Shown here piece after piece: positions 1 through 11,711 of a DNA stretch of 64,000 bases. The stretch's first letter is position 1. Every line of letters begins with the position of its first letter. The notes beneath the pieces were generated by a model. It did not search any database, was not told the DNA's origin, and was given only the letters and a program-made list of their open reading frames with translations. The stretch is from Saccopteryx bilineata. Its lineage: Eukaryota > Chordata > Mammalia > Chiroptera > Emballonuridae. The stretch is taken from assembly GCF_036850765.1 (NCBI RefSeq), contig NC_089496.1, positions 46,738,113-46,802,112 of the forward strand, read 5' to 3'. Made by a program: the position numbers and the translations under genes.

Positions 1-1879
1 GAACCTGGGCACACAGACTTCCAATTCTACGCATACATCCCCACCCAGGCTATTTCGGCCACCTGAGCCGTGGCAGAGCCGCCAGGGTGACAGGGAGTTG
101 AAGGCTGGCTCCCTGCCATGTCTCCTTTTCATCCCTTTCCAGGAGTCTGTTGTTTGCATATAATTGTGAGTGTGAGATGCTATCACACAGACTGCAGTAA
201 GCCAGCAGCAGAAGGGATGGAGGCAGTGTGTGTCTAAGAACAGACAGTTTTAGGAACAGGAGAGAGCCAGCTGCCCCATCCTGGCAACGCTCGTTTTAGG
301 AGATTTATTGTTCAGAAAGCATATGGTACAAGTTGTGATTTTACAGCCACACACACAGAGAATGTAACCTGGAAAAGCTCTGAGACACCAAAGTGTAATG
401 AACTCTAGAAGAAACCCTGTAGAATTTTCACCAGGGAGGAACAGTCAAGTTTCCTCCATTCTAGAATTTATCACAATATGTTCACTAACACTTCAGTTAA
501 AAAAAATAACTACCAAAGTAACTCGGCAGAAGGAAGGACATTTGTTTTCTAGCAAACATTGTTATAAATATCCATGAAATTTACTGCAGAAATATTTGAA
601 ACTTCAGGGTACCGTGATATAATATCTAGAGGGAAATCTTGAGAGATGTGTCCTACTGTGTGGGCATCGAGCAAGTTTCTAATTCTGCCTACAATTCAGA
701 GCCTATGGAGGCTGAACGTGTTTATTGTACCAACCAGTTTCCTATTGCAGAGTTGAATGTTTGTCTTCTTGGGATAATGTTTTGGTTTGAAGTACCCGGA
801 TGAAGTGGGGCAACTGAAGAGGTCTCTCTGGGTGAAGCCGCTCCGCCGAGTGCCATCAAGCATGATGATGCATCACCAAGTTATCTTTAGGCGAGTTTTG
901 CCTTGTCACAGTAGCATCCCCGCCAGCCATCTGGCTGCTGGAATATTTAGAAAGGAACCGTAATGTTTGACTGACTTTGCTGATAGCATGACAAAACAAA
1001 CTTGGCTGGGGAGCGCTTCCACATGAGTTAGGGCTGGTGAGACCATGATTAATTTCTTTTTATTCGGCCACTGCACGAAACCGAAGAGACACAGGGTTCC
1101 CGGCTGATGCAGAACAAGTATAGTTAGTACATATGCTTTCTCCGTGGCTTCAGCTGGTAGCACACTTGAAACTCCCCTTTGCAATTCTAGTTGGATCTTT
1201 CCTTAGACCTGTTCAAGAGGAAACCTGACCCGTTACACGGCCAGGGAACCGTGTGGTGCGCTGCAGTGTTGACGTGCCAGGGAGGTACAGTGGAGCGGAG
1301 CCAATGTGGCAGAGGTGCCCGGCGCATGTCATGGGGGCCAGGCACTGTGGAGGAGGGTTTCCAAGTGCATGTTGAAGGACTCGTCATCCTGTGTGGGCGA
1401 TGTGCAAGACACTGATTTTGAGATGATGGCCTCCAGAAGTGGGTGCCAGGCCTGCCTGTGGACAGTAAGCTCCTGGGAGGAGGTAGGAAGAGGCAAGAGC
1501 CAGCCTCTGTTCTTGTCTTTCTGAGGACATATCTGCATGTGAGTGTACACGTGTGTCAGAGCAGAGCGCCCAGGTTGCCACCCACTGTACCTTAAGAGCG
1601 AAAGGCTCACAGGTCTTGAACGCTGAGTGTGCTGGGCTAGGCTAAGAGCTTCCTGTGTGTGACATCATCAAAACGGCCTCATCAGGGAGCTGATTCTTCT
1701 TATTCTCATTATCAGTCGGGGGACACAGAGGCCAAGAGCCAAACTGCTCTCAGAATGATTATGTGACACCCCGCTCTGGTCTGCCCTCAGCCCACCCAGG
1801 ACCCCAAGGTGCCCTTTGCCTGCCTGACTTGCCCATACTGCACCTGAGCCCCTGGAGCGCAGGCACCGGGTCCACATCA
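1..1879. other. Unassigned non-coding sequence
   Basis: No exon, RNA gene or clear interspersed repeat is recognisable here. The open frames are short, overlap on both strands and resemble no protein I know. Composition is mixed, AT-rich around 480-620 and more GC-rich from about 1200. It lies upstream of the WIPF3 start exon and is either intergenic or part of a long 5' intron; the sequence does not decide which. Confidence 0.5.
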
Positions 1880-2393
1880 TCTCTGCGCCCAGCACCTGCA
1901 CCACATCTGGCCAGGACGGGTCCCGAATGACTGAGTGAGGGAGTGAGTGAATATCTGCGCCCAGCACCTGCACCACATCTGGCCAGGACGGGTCCCGAAT
2001 GACTGAGTGAGGGAGTGAGTGAATATCTGCGCCCAGCACCTGCACCACATCTGGCCAGGACGGGTCCCGAATGACTGAGTGAGGAAGTGAGTGAATATCT
2101 GCGCCCAGCACCTGCACCACATCTGGCCAGGACGGGTCCCGAATGACTGAGTGAGGGAGTGAGTGAATATCTGCACCCAGCACCTGCACCACATCTGGCC
2201 AGGACAGGTCCCGAATGACTGAGTGAGGGAGTGAGTGAATATCTGCACCCAGCACCTGCACCACATCTGGCCAGGACGGGTCCCGAATGACTGAGTGAGG
2301 GAGTGAGTGAATATCTGCACCCAGCACCTGCACCACATCTGGCCAGGACGGGTCCCGAATGACTGAGTGAGTGAATGAGTGAGCGAATATCTT
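1880..2393. repeat. 72-bp minisatellite, about 7 copies
   Basis: A unit containing AGCACCTGCACCACATCTGG recurs with its first base at 1891, 1963, 2035, 2107, 2179, 2251 and 2323, an exact 72-base period. Copies differ by only a few substitutions (GCGCCC versus GCACCC, ACGGG versus ACAGG, GAGGGAG versus GAGGAAG). Each unit ends in a GAGTGA-rich stretch. Because 72 is divisible by three, several reverse-strand frames stay open across the array, giving spurious proteins of 150-220 residues. There are no spacers, so this is a tandem array and not a CRISPR. Confidence 0.97.
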
Positions 2394-2527
2394 TATGATC
2401 CAAAATCAAAAGCAAATTATTTTTGGATTATCTGTCCTTTCGAATTTTACTGTCTCATTCCCTTCTGTTGACATCGGTCATCAGGCATCATTGTATAGAC
2501 AAGAGGTATAATAGTTACCTCTCTGAT

Positions 2528-2770
2528 TTTTTTTAATTGAATTTTATTGGGGTGACACTGGTTAACATAATTATACAAGTTTCAGGTGTCGGGTTCTACA
2601 ACACATCTTTTTACACTGCATTGTGTGTTCACCTCCCAACTCATGTCTGTGTTTATCACCATTTACCCCCCATACTTCCCTCTACCTCACCCCCTCCAAC
2701 AATCGCCACACTGTTATCTGTGTCCGTGAGTTTTTCTTTTTTTTCTTTTTTTTTTCTTTTTTTGTCCTGT
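2528..2770 (-). mobile_element. L1 3' end fragment, antisense
   Basis: The stretch starting TTTTAATTGAATTTTATTGGGGTGAC matches, in reverse complement, the 3' untranslated end of L1 elements common in laurasiatherian mammals, recalled from memory. The poly(T)-rich left end corresponds to the L1 poly(A) tail. A T/C-rich low-complexity tract (about 2730-2766) closes it. It is a short 5'-truncated copy with no coding capacity. Confidence 0.7.
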
Positions 2771-2889
2771 TTTGCCCTATCCCTAGATATCTCCTTTAAA
2801 GAAGAAAAATGTTAAGCTCGGCCTATAAAATCAGAAGGCCTCTACTTTTTTAGGAATTAAATATTATTATTTCTTCTTTTGTATGACAT

Positions 2890-3060
2890 ATAATTCAGAA
2901 TACCTGGGTTTGAATTTTGCTTCATCACGTATTTGTTGTATGTGTTTGAACAAATTACTTAACTGCACTGTAACTCGGTCTTCCCATCTGTAAAACGGAC
3001 ATCATCATAGTGGTACTTATCTCATAGTTAAGGCAAATAAATTAAAATAGGTCCAGTACT
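2890..3060 (+). repeat. MIR SINE, split by a younger SINE
   Basis: The order 'cctgggtttgaattttgct', a 'caaattacttaact' segment and 'cccatctgtaaaacgg' is the characteristic core of the ancient MIR SINE in sense orientation. Its right end was interrupted by the younger tRNA-SINE starting at 3061. The duplicated target AATAGGTCCAGTACT lies on both sides of that insertion. Confidence 0.75.
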
Positions 3061-3475
3061 GCCCTGGCCGGTTGGCTCAGCGGTAGAGCGTCGGCCTAGC
3101 GTGCGGAGGACCCGGGTTCGATTCCCGGCCAGGGCACACAGGAGAAGCGTCCATTTGCTTCTCCACCCCTCCGCCGCGCTTTCCTCTCTGTCTCTCTCTT
3201 CCCCTCCCGCAGCCAAGGCTCCATTGGAGCAAAGATGGCCCGGGCGCTGGGGATGGCTCTGTGGCCTCTGCCTCAGGCGCTAGAGTGGCTCTGGTCGCAA
3301 GATGGCGACGCCCAGGATGGGCAGAGCAACGCCCCCTGGTGGGCAGAGCGTCGCCCCTGGTGGGCGTGCCGGGTGGATCCCGGTTGGGCGCATGCGGGAG
3401 TCTGTCTGACTGTCTCTCCCTGTTTCCAGCTTCAGAAAAATGGAAAAGAAAAAAAAAATAAAAAAATAAAATAAA
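3061..3475 (+). mobile_element. tRNA-derived bat SINE (family A), full length
   Basis: The element opens with GCCCTGGCCGGTTGGCTCAG, a tRNA-like A box, followed by a perfect B box GGTTCGATTCC near 3116. Then come a CT-rich middle, a long GC-rich body and an A-rich tail. The target duplication AATAGGTCCAGTACT flanks it on both sides. High CpG content and the intact duplication suggest a young copy. The tRNA-like head (3061-3136) is a SINE promoter, not a tRNA gene, because the body continues without a tRNA 3' end. The family is shared with copies at 7772, 15470, 21125, 28697, 29327 and 55131. Confidence 0.93.
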
Positions 3476-3811
3476 ATAGGTCCAGTACTACAACAATGTC
3501 TCATTCATAGCAACGTCTGATTAGCAATTACTTTTTATTATTAATATGTGATGCTTAAATTAATATTATCTGCCTTAAATGTTTCCTGTTCCATGAAACA
3601 TTTCAGGAGCGTACGAAAGTAGGTAGTAAACAACGTAAAATTTATTGTTAATGAAACTGGAGTAAAGAGAACACACAGACTGAAAAACGAGATGAAACCA
3701 GAGCTATTTTAGAGAACAAGACTATCTCATAATGTGTAGGTAGTTTCTGCAGATGAGTTTACTAGAAGGTGTAATGTAGTTTCAGGAGATGGGATTAAAA
3801 ATTTGTCAGAG
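3476..3811. other. Unassigned AT-rich sequence
   Basis: AT-rich sequence between two SINEs with no exon and no recognisable repeat. Its right end contributes the target site (AAAATTTGTCAGA) of the SINE that follows. Confidence 0.5.
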
Positions 3812-4020
3812 GCCTGACCTGTGGTGGCGCAGTGGATAAAGCGTCGACCTGGAAATGCTGAGGTCGCCAGTTCGAAACCCTGGGCTTGCCTGGTCAAGGC
3901 ACATATGGGAGTTGATGCTTCCTGCTCCTCCCCTTTCTCTCTCTCTCTCTATCTCCCCCCATCCTCTCTAAAATGAATAAATAAATTTAAAAAAATAAAA
4001 AATAAATTAAAAAAATAAAT
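3812..4020 (+). mobile_element. tRNA-derived bat SINE (family B), short
   Basis: A second SINE type with the head GCCTGACCTGTGGTGGCGCA, an A-box-like segment and a diverged B box (AGTTCGAAACC). It is followed by a GGTCAAGGCACATATGGGAG segment, a CT-rich stretch and an A/T-rich tail of AATAAAT units. The target AAAATTTGTCAGA is present before and after the element. At about 200 bp it is half the length of family A. A reverse-oriented relative lies at 42230-42394. Confidence 0.88.
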
Positions 4021-5599
4021 AAAAATTTGTCAGAACTTCCCAGTAGCCAAAACAAAGAGGACAACAGACCGAGTCATTGCCGGATCCACAGTGAGCAGGG
4101 GATTAAAACCAGATCAGTTACCCAGCTTTTCCTGGTTCCGAAAACTGGGATAACTTGTTCCTGATGGGTCTTCAAAGTCGTCACTGCTGTTGCCATAGAG
4201 ATCGAAGTCTTTAACATGGTCCCTGCCGTGAAGACAATGGAAGCTTTGTAGAAGAAGGCAACAAATAAGTGTTTCCTAGAAAATGTTCCTGACTTGTTCC
4301 GGAGACGTGACCCCAGAGCACAGTCCGGTAGAAGCACCTCTGTGAGGGGCCAGAGGCCCGTGGCTCAGGGACGTGCTCCTTCCCGTTTTACTGCGTGCCT
4401 GGGAGAGGAGAAGGATTCTTTTTCCAAAGATGATCATTCTTGTGAGAGTCAGGTGAACAATTCCATTTTAAGAACATTTGTTCTGGCTGAAGCCATTGAA
4501 ATGAGGCAGATCAGATTACCTGATGCAGACAAAGTCTGAAGGGTGTCATCATGCCCATAGACTCATTAGCAGATGAGTGTGCATCAGTGAATTTTCTTAT
4601 TACTGATAGTCCCCCAATCTCCCTTTAGCTGAAATTTTATCACACTGTTAAGAAAACTCCAGTGCTTTCTACCATCTCTTAAGCCCCTTATTACTCTCGG
4701 CACTTCTTGGTAGTAAGAATAAATAATATTGTGTTCTTTATTTAGTAATTGAGATGATGGTCATTTTTAGTATATATACATACTGAAAATTTGAATATGT
4801 TGTATATACGTGTGTGTACATATAGGTGTATGACTTGTATCAGGATTGCATTCAGTGGCCAAAGCAAAAAAACGCACACATCAGAATCTGGCTTGCAACG
4901 AATATATCAATAGGTTTATTTGTTTTGTGGAATTGGACTCTCCCAAAAAAGGCAGTCCAGGACCGATGCAGGATCTCAAACAAGGTTGTCAGAGAATCAG
5001 CCTCTATTCATCATCTTCGTCTGTAGGTCCTCATCCTAAATCTGGTTGCGTCATGGCCACAGAATGGCTGCTGCGTCTCTGGGCTTACATCCATGGTACA
5101 GGCAGGAAGAAAAGGAAAGTGTAAATAGCCAAAGAGTGAGGGACCTCCTATTAGGGAGGTTTTGTTGTTTTATTCAGCAAGTGATGCCCTGTTTAGGGAC
5201 TTCCACCTATAGCTCATTGGCCAGAATGGTGTCACAGGGTTACGCTAAATATATGACAGTCTGAGAAATCAAGTATTTCCAGCTGAGCAAATTGCAAATG
5301 CTACCCCTTCCTCCTCTCAAATTAGGGCCTCTCTGAGGAAGAGGGTGGGACGTTTCTTGAGTAGGCAACCAGCAGTGTCAGCCACCTACCTGACTTACTT
5401 CCGATATCAGCCATGTCCCTGAGTTCATTAGAAAGTGCAGAAGATGGCCCGGTAATTTCAAATGTGATACTTCCCCGTTTCCTCATACAGTTAACGTTAG
5501 AGAATGAAACACACTCAACTGCCTAATGTAAAGATCCCAAATCACTATCACCAGCCCTGCTTTTCTCCACTTCAGATCTAAATTTCCATTTGCACAAAG
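4021..5599. other. Unassigned sequence, possible old repeat remnants
   Basis: No exon is recognised. The stretch from about 4830 to 5260 has the look of a decayed interspersed repeat (terms such as 'ctcattggccagaatggtgtcaca' recur in mammalian repeats), but I cannot name the family. A short TATATA/GTGTGT-rich patch sits near 4770-4825. The remainder looks like ordinary single-copy non-coding DNA. Confidence 0.35.
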
Positions 5600-6180
5600 C
5601 ACCTCCTATGCTTCAAATTAAACTCGCTTTTCCCTGCCCGTTCAGATCCCCCGAGGTCCCCCCCACCTACTGTCACCTGTCTTCTTTGTTTCACACTAGA
5701 TTGTCTTGGCAAGGAGACAGGGGTTATCCTGGGCTCTTCCTCCTCCCCTGCCCCAGACATCCAAGCGAATATTCCCCTTGGCAATATTCCCCATTGCCTA
5801 TTCTAATTCAGAGGAATAGCCCTCTTCTATCACGTGGATGGTTCTACCTATGTGCTGCTGCTTCTCCTTACAATTCATTTTCCACACATGGCCCCCACGG
5901 TGCTGTTTTTTAAAACAGGAATGTCTAACATCTTTCATTTCTTTAGAAGCCTATAAAACAAAGCTCAAACTCGACAACCTGGCTCTGTGAGCTCACGCTC
6001 ACTGTCCTCGGCTGCCACACTCACATGGCAAAGCTTCGCTCCTTCCCGCACTTCCTCCAATCACGGAAGGCCCAGCTCAGAGGTTTCCTGTGCTTTTTAC
6101 TTGTGCATAAGCCGTGAAAGCAATGAAGTATGTTTTTATGCATGTGTCCAAAGTATTTTATATTTCTATTAATATTTTTT
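5600..6180 (+). repeat. L2 LINE 3' portion, sense
   Basis: The stretch around 5930-6090 (an 'agaagcctataaaacaaagctcaaactc' segment, then 'cctggctctgtgagctcacgctcactgtcc', then a 'cttcctccaatcacgg' segment) follows the order of the ancient L2 consensus: a short-of-lysine tail region, a tissue-like pyrimidine-rich segment and a terminal section. It is strongly diverged and non-coding. Comparable copies lie at 27290-27735 and 57790-58260. Confidence 0.6.
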
Positions 6181-6240
6181 GTCCTGAATTCTGTCTTGCC
6201 GGGTATTAATCATGCTGTACCAGTTTTGTTTTCTTTTAAA

Positions 6241-6995
6241 TAACAGCTTCACTTAAGATATAATTCACATACCCTGAAATTTACTCTTTTAAAGTATACA
6301 ATTTAACCTATATAATTTTGTTGATCAACGTCACCCCAATAAATTCAATAAAAATAAAGTACACAAGTTAGTGGTCTTTAGAATATTCAGAGTCACAACC
6401 ACATCATCATTCAATTCCAGAACATTTTCATCACCCCAAAAACAAATCCATTAGCAATCACTTCCTACCCTTCCCCATTCCTGACAACCCCTAATCTACC
6501 TTGTATTCCTATGGCTTTACCTATTCTGGCCATTTTATATAAATGGGATCATGTACTGTGTGGCTTTTTGTGACTGGCTCCTTTCATGTAGCATAATGTT
6601 TTGGGAGGTTTATCTATGTTCTAGCATGTATCAGCATTTCATCTTTTTTTATGGCTGAATAGTATTTCATCACATGGCCATACTGCAGTTTGTATAATTG
6701 CTCATAAGTTGACGGATTTGTTTCTAGATTTTGACTCTTACGTACAATGCTACTATAAACACTCGTGTGTAAGTTTCTGTGTGGGCATATGTTTTCATTT
6801 CTTGGAGTGGAATTGCTGAGTCTAATAACTGTTTAACATTTCGAGGAACTTCCAAACATTTCCAAAGAAACTGAGCCCTGGACATTTCACCAGCAAAACC
6901 TAGGCAGCTTCTCCACCACTTTTTAGTGTCTATCTCAGATATTGTTCCCATTCTTTTACTTTCAGAGTTTTTAAGCATTCTTTTGTTTTAGCTGT
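6241..6995 (-). mobile_element. Ancient L1M 3' fragment, antisense
   Basis: Phrases such as 'ccagaacattttcatcacccc', 'tatggctgaatagtatttcatc' and 'gaattgctgagtctaataac' are the reverse complement of the L1M 3' region, in the order expected for an antisense copy. The fragment is interrupted near its left end by a roughly 50-bp insertion (6306-6355). It carries no intact reading frame. A shorter fragment of the same type is at 53215-53610. Confidence 0.75.
6306..6355 (+). mobile_element. Very short L1 tail insertion inside L1M
   Basis: This 50-bp piece ends in CACCCCAATAAATTCAATAA, the sense version of the L1 3' end seen antisense at 2528. It is bordered by imperfect 15-bp repeats, AAAGTATACAATTTA at 6291 and AAAGTACACAAGTTA at 6356. 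The simplest reading is an extremely 5'-truncated retrotransposed L1 tail with its target duplication. Confidence 0.5.
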
Positions 6996-7460
6996 GTGTC
7001 TTATAAAAAAGAAAGATACAGCTGGTTTTGTAAAAGCAGTTTGAATATCACTCTTTTAGCAAGAGAGTTTAATAACCTGTTTACAGTCATTGTGATCACT
7101 GATATATTGGTACTTATTCTCTCCTTTTCTATACCATATGCTTTATTGCTACTCCTTTTTTTTTTTTTTACCTTTTCTGCCTTTTCTTTTTGAAAAGTGT
7201 CCAGTACATAGTAACTTTCAATATATAAGATTACAAACTATCGTTTGTAGATAGAGCCATGTGTCTATAGATTTATTTATTCATCAAATATATAAATATA
7301 TTGATTAGTGCGATTCAGGCTTCTGGTTTTACTGTGTGGCTAGCATAGCGTCTAACTTAGAGAAGAAGCCCAATAAATATTTGCTCCAGTGCATCGACCA
7401 TGCAGTCTGCTTTCCTTGGCAGAGGCTGGGTAGAGTCGTGGAAACTGCACAGGCTAGGGG
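6996..7460. other. AT-rich non-coding sequence
   Basis: AT-rich sequence with a poly(T) run near 7158-7170. It may be a continuation of the degraded L1 to its left, but I cannot align it with confidence. No exon is seen. Confidence 0.4.
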
Positions 7461-7600
7461 TCAACCCACTGAGGTTAGATATGGTTTTGTGATGTCCCAA
7501 CTATTTGATCTTGGGTGGATTACTTTGCATCTTTGTTTCTTCCCCTGTGAAGTGGGGATAACATCTGTTGTGCAGAATTGTTTTAGAGGATGAAAAATCA
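7460..7600 (+). repeat. MIR SINE remnant
   Basis: Contains the MIR core order: a 'gatcttgggtggattact' segment, 'cttcccctgtgaagtgggga' and 'ttttagaggatgaaa'. Sense orientation, highly diverged. Confidence 0.65.
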
Positions 7601-7771
7601 TTATGTAAATAACAATCAGAATTCCTAGTGCAGGTACCTCACTTGGTACATGTGCACTATTGTTTTGTTAGTGAACCGTTTAACAAGCATTCTCCCAACC
7701 ACAAACATCAGCGTTAAAACATCAGTTATGTCTACCCACAGAGTAAGCTTATAGTAAAAATGACATTGGCG

Positions 7772-8170
7772 GCCCTAGCCGGTTGGCTCAGCAGTGGAGC
7801 GTCGGCCTGGCGTGCGGGGGACCCGGGTTCGATTCCCGGCCAGGGCACATGGGAGAAGCGCCCATTTGCTTCTCCACACCCCCCCCTCCTTCCTCTCTGT
7901 CTCTCTCTTCCCCTCCCGCAGCCAAGGCTCCATTGAAGCAAAGTTGGCCCAGGCACTGGGGATGGCTCCTTGGCCTCTGCCCCAGGTGCTAGAGTGGCTC
8001 TGGTCGCGGCAGAGCGACGCCCCGGAGGGGCAGAGCATCGCCCCCTGGTGGGCAGAGCGTCGCCCCTGGTGGGCATGCCGGGTGGATCCCGGTCGGGCGC
8101 ATGCGGGAGTCTGTCTGACTGTCTCTCCCCGTTTCCAGCTTCAGAAAAAAAGAAAAAAGAGAAAAAAAAA
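7772..8170 (+). mobile_element. tRNA-derived bat SINE (family A), full length
   Basis: Starts with GCCCTAGCCGGTTGGCTCAG and has the perfect B box GGTTCGATTCC near 7827. The same GC-rich body follows as at 3061, but of a subtype with a CGGCAGAGCGACGCC segment near 8007. The tail is A-rich with G interruptions. The target AAAAATGACATTGGC is repeated exactly on both sides, so this is a recent insertion. Long frames on both strands (up to about 156 codons) are internal to the SINE and not genes. Confidence 0.94.
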
Positions 8171-9230
8171 TGACATTGGCTCCTTTGCTGTAGGTCTGAC
8201 ATGAAGTATTACTGCCCTAATAGAACAGGGGACATTTCTTCCTCTTATAGAAGAGCCAAGAAAAACAGACCAAGGGTGTACTATGTATGGCCATTTAATG
8301 ACAGAAATAGATGTGAAATCTCTAGTATCCCTTAAAGCTGTTGTTTATTCTAACACCCCTTTAGACTTTTGAATGAAACACTAAAGTCCAATCACCCTGC
8401 TCTCCAGAAAATCCGAGAGAAAAAAATAAAACAGTTTCAGAAATAAGTGAGATAACTGCCTAACATAAGACAAGTAGGCGAACATTTTTCCGGAATTTAA
8501 AATGAATGATTTTCCCCCACACTTTGAACAGGTTTTGCAGGAGTTTTGTTTTTGTTTTTCACCCAAATGTTTATTACCTAAGATTTTAAAAATTCACCTA
8601 CAGACTTCTAGACGGAAGCTAACAGGATCTGGGTTTACGCCTGGTGTTGTCTCTCTGTGCTCAGGGAGCTGTAAGTGAGCCATACAAAAGTGTAGTCATT
8701 TTGACATTTCCCACGTAAATGACATTTGCCTAAGACAGACGGGTCAGGATTCCTGTTCACAGAACCTAGGGGTGTGGTATTTGTGGCTGGAGAAAGAAAG
8801 TCACCAGCTGTTATTTCAGACCCTCACACCCCCTCCCCACGCTGTCCTGTGCCTTTGCGCTTAATGAATGAGGAGGATCAGTTACAGCTGGAACCAACAC
8901 ACAAATGATTCATGCCTACGGACAACTGTGCCATAAAACTGTTCCTCGCTGGATGTTAACCATATATTAAATGAAGAACTAAACCTTAGGAGCTATGGGT
9001 GAGTTTGAGGAGAATTCTTTTATTCTACTCTTGGCTATGTTCTGAGCATGCTTGCTCAGTCACCTCTGACACTTCTGGGTGGCCGGAGGGGTGATTTTAG
9101 CTCTCCTGGAAGTCTGCGTGCAGGGCCAGCCCAGCAAAGCCCACGGTCAACCTTCAGCACGGTTCTTTATGGACCCAGCAGCTGCTCTGGACCAAATGGT
9201 CCAGACAAATTTGTTTTTCTTTACTTATTT
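8171..9230. other. Unassigned non-coding sequence
   Basis: Mixed-composition sequence. I see no exon, RNA gene or recognisable repeat. Confidence 0.5.
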
Positions 9231-11711
9231 GTGTTTACCTTTCTCAGACCACCTTGTTATACATCTTTTCATTCATGTATGTGCATATGTGCTTTTATGT
9301 ACATTATAGGTCTGTTTATAGGTATACACACATATGACATAAATGAAGGCATACTCTTTAATATATGCGTTTCCTGCTGCCTGCTTTTTTCACTTAATAT
9401 CATTCTATGTTGGTACATGTAAGACTGCCACATTCTTTTTAACAGCTACCTGGTATGCCGTTAAAAGATCTGAATCATAATTGAATCATCAGTTCCCAGT
9501 CGATGGGTATATAGGTTATTTCCAGCCTTTCGCTATTAAAAATAATCCGCAGTGAATGTCAACATACACGTTATTTCTTACAAGCGTATCACTAAGATAC
9601 ATTTGTGGGATTATAAAGCATATTTTCAACTTTTGATACAGTGGCTCACTGCCCTTTACAGAAAAGAATATTTAGATTTCCACCATGAGAGTCCAGTCCC
9701 CTTTACTCTCTCCAACACTACCTCTACCAAACTCTTGATCGTAGCCAATACAGGTGAAAACTGCTATCTTAGTGTGGTTCTGACTTGCACTGTCCCATTA
9801 GGAATAAGGTTGAGCATCTTGCAGTGTGTTGAAATACCACTTGTATTTCATCATCTGTGAACTGTTTGGCCCGTTGTTCATTTTTCTGTTGTGCTGTTGA
9901 TCTTTATTATGGGTTTGTAGAAATATCTTACACAAGAAATAAAGGAAACTGGCCATTTCACTGTGATTTTTATTTTACTGTAATTTCCCTCCCAGTTTGT
10001 GATGGGACTTTTTTGTGTAAATGTCTTTTTTTTCCTCCAGTTTGTGGACTTCTGATTTTGTTTACTGTGACTTTATATTTGTGTTCATGTACTTATTTTG
10101 CAGAAACTTTTTCTTTTAGAGCTTTTAGACAGGCCTTTCTGACTTGGAGAATTTTTTTTTTTAATTCTCCTGTATTTTGTTCTTGTATGATTCTAACTTT
10201 CTTTATTACAAAATTAAAATATTTATCCTTTGGAATGTATTTTAATGTAAGGCATGAGATCGTTACACAGTTCTTTTACCCCAAATTGCTATGCAATTTT
10301 CTCAATAATGTTAATTAAAAGCTCATCTTTTCCCCCACTTATATGCAGCATCTTTCTTATTCTTATAGCCAGATTTTCCAGAAATTAGGTATACTTCTAG
10401 ACTCTCACTTCCATTTACTTCACTATTTCTTTATATACCAGAACCAAAATTTATTAAAGAAATGTGGCTTTATAATTTACTTATTATCCAGGGATTTTAG
10501 TTCTATATGTGAACTTTAGAATCAGCTTACCTAGGTCTAAAAAAAAAACCAAGTTATTTTCATGTGATTACATTACATTCATAAATATAGAAAAAATGAG
10601 TTTTTATATGATGTTTAGTTGTCCTAACCAAGAATAGAATATAGTTTTTCAGCGTTTTCACTGTTTCTCAGTAATGTTTCAAAGTTTTACATGTCTTCAT
10701 ATTTTGTTAAATTTAGGCTCAGATAGCTTTCAAGTTGCTACTGTAAACACAATCGGTTCGTCATAATATTTTCCAACAGTGCTTGTTTGTATGCAGGAGT
10801 ACTTGGATTTTGTTCATTGGTTTGGGAGAACCACCTTTTCAAATTCTCTTATTCGATGAAATGACTTTTCTTTTGAGTCTTTCAGGTTTTCCATGTGCAT
10901 GGTCATATCATCTTGAAGAAAATGATCATTGGACCTCCTTTCCAATTATCATATATTTCATCTCTTGGTCTTGTCTAATTGAAATGACCGCCACCTCTGA
11001 GATAATGATAAGTAGTCGTGGCCATGTGGGCTCCCTTGTCTTGTACCTGACTTTAATTGGAATTTATTTGTTTTTTCCATATTTACCATATTTTGAGTTA
11101 TTTTATGAATACTTGGGGGCAGCCAGGAAAGAATCATATAATTTTTTTCTTTTGTGCTCACAATACAGTGAATTCAATCGGTAGATTTTCTAGCATTGAA
11201 ACATTCTTGTATTTAATCCCTACCCAGTTAATAGATATTATTTTTAACGTGTTGCTGAGTTCTATTTACTTGCGCTTATTTTTTTCCTCTGTAGTCATCA
11301 ATGAGGTCAATAAGTAGTTTTCTTTTGTTGGTTGTGTCTTTCTCAAGTTTGGGTCTGAATAGTAACTAACTGCTCCTGAGAGATTAGGTAGAATGCAGCC
11401 TGAAATCTGGACTGCTTAGGACTGGATCTTTGACAACTCGTGCTATTTCTTCTGTTTAGATTTCTCTCTTGTCCTGGCCAATTTAATAACTCCTATTTTC
11501 CTAGAGGGTTGTCTATTTCAATCTGGTTTGTGATTTCTTTGCTTAGATTTGAGCAAAGACTTTTCATGTCTTCTATATCTGCCATTATTTTCCCATTCTT
11601 TTGTATATTATGCTTTCTCTTTCTCTCTTTCTCATTTTTGATTAGATTAGATAATTACTTAGATAACTCTTTTCTGTTTTTCAAAGAAGAAGCTTTTAGA
11701 TTTATTAGTTT
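9230..11711 (-). mobile_element. Ancient L1M/HAL1-like LINE, antisense, part 1
   Basis: The reverse complement follows the order of the L1M 3' region and ORF2 end. Plus-strand markers include 'cagtcgatgggtatataggtt' near 9498, 'gaataaggttgagcatcttgcagtg' near 9800, 'tatgtgaactttagaatcagctta' near 10505, and 'tttccatgtgcatggtcatatcatct' near 10889. Many stops and indels break any reading frame. An LTR inserted at 11712 and a SINE at 12731 split the element. It resumes from 12618 to about 13370. Confidence 0.75.

Noticed and set aside
1880..2393. CRISPR array
   Set aside because: Repeats are contiguous with no unique spacers and the genome is vertebrate; the same applies to 37912-38145.
1668..2415. 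Reverse-strand open frames of 150-222 codons with repeated peptide units
   Set aside because: They exist only because the 72-bp minisatellite unit is a multiple of three; several frames are open at once and no gene context exists.
3061..3136. tRNA gene
   Set aside because: The A and B boxes are present, but the sequence continues into a SINE body and tail with a target duplication; the other heads (7772, 28697, 29327, 53939, 55131) are the same.
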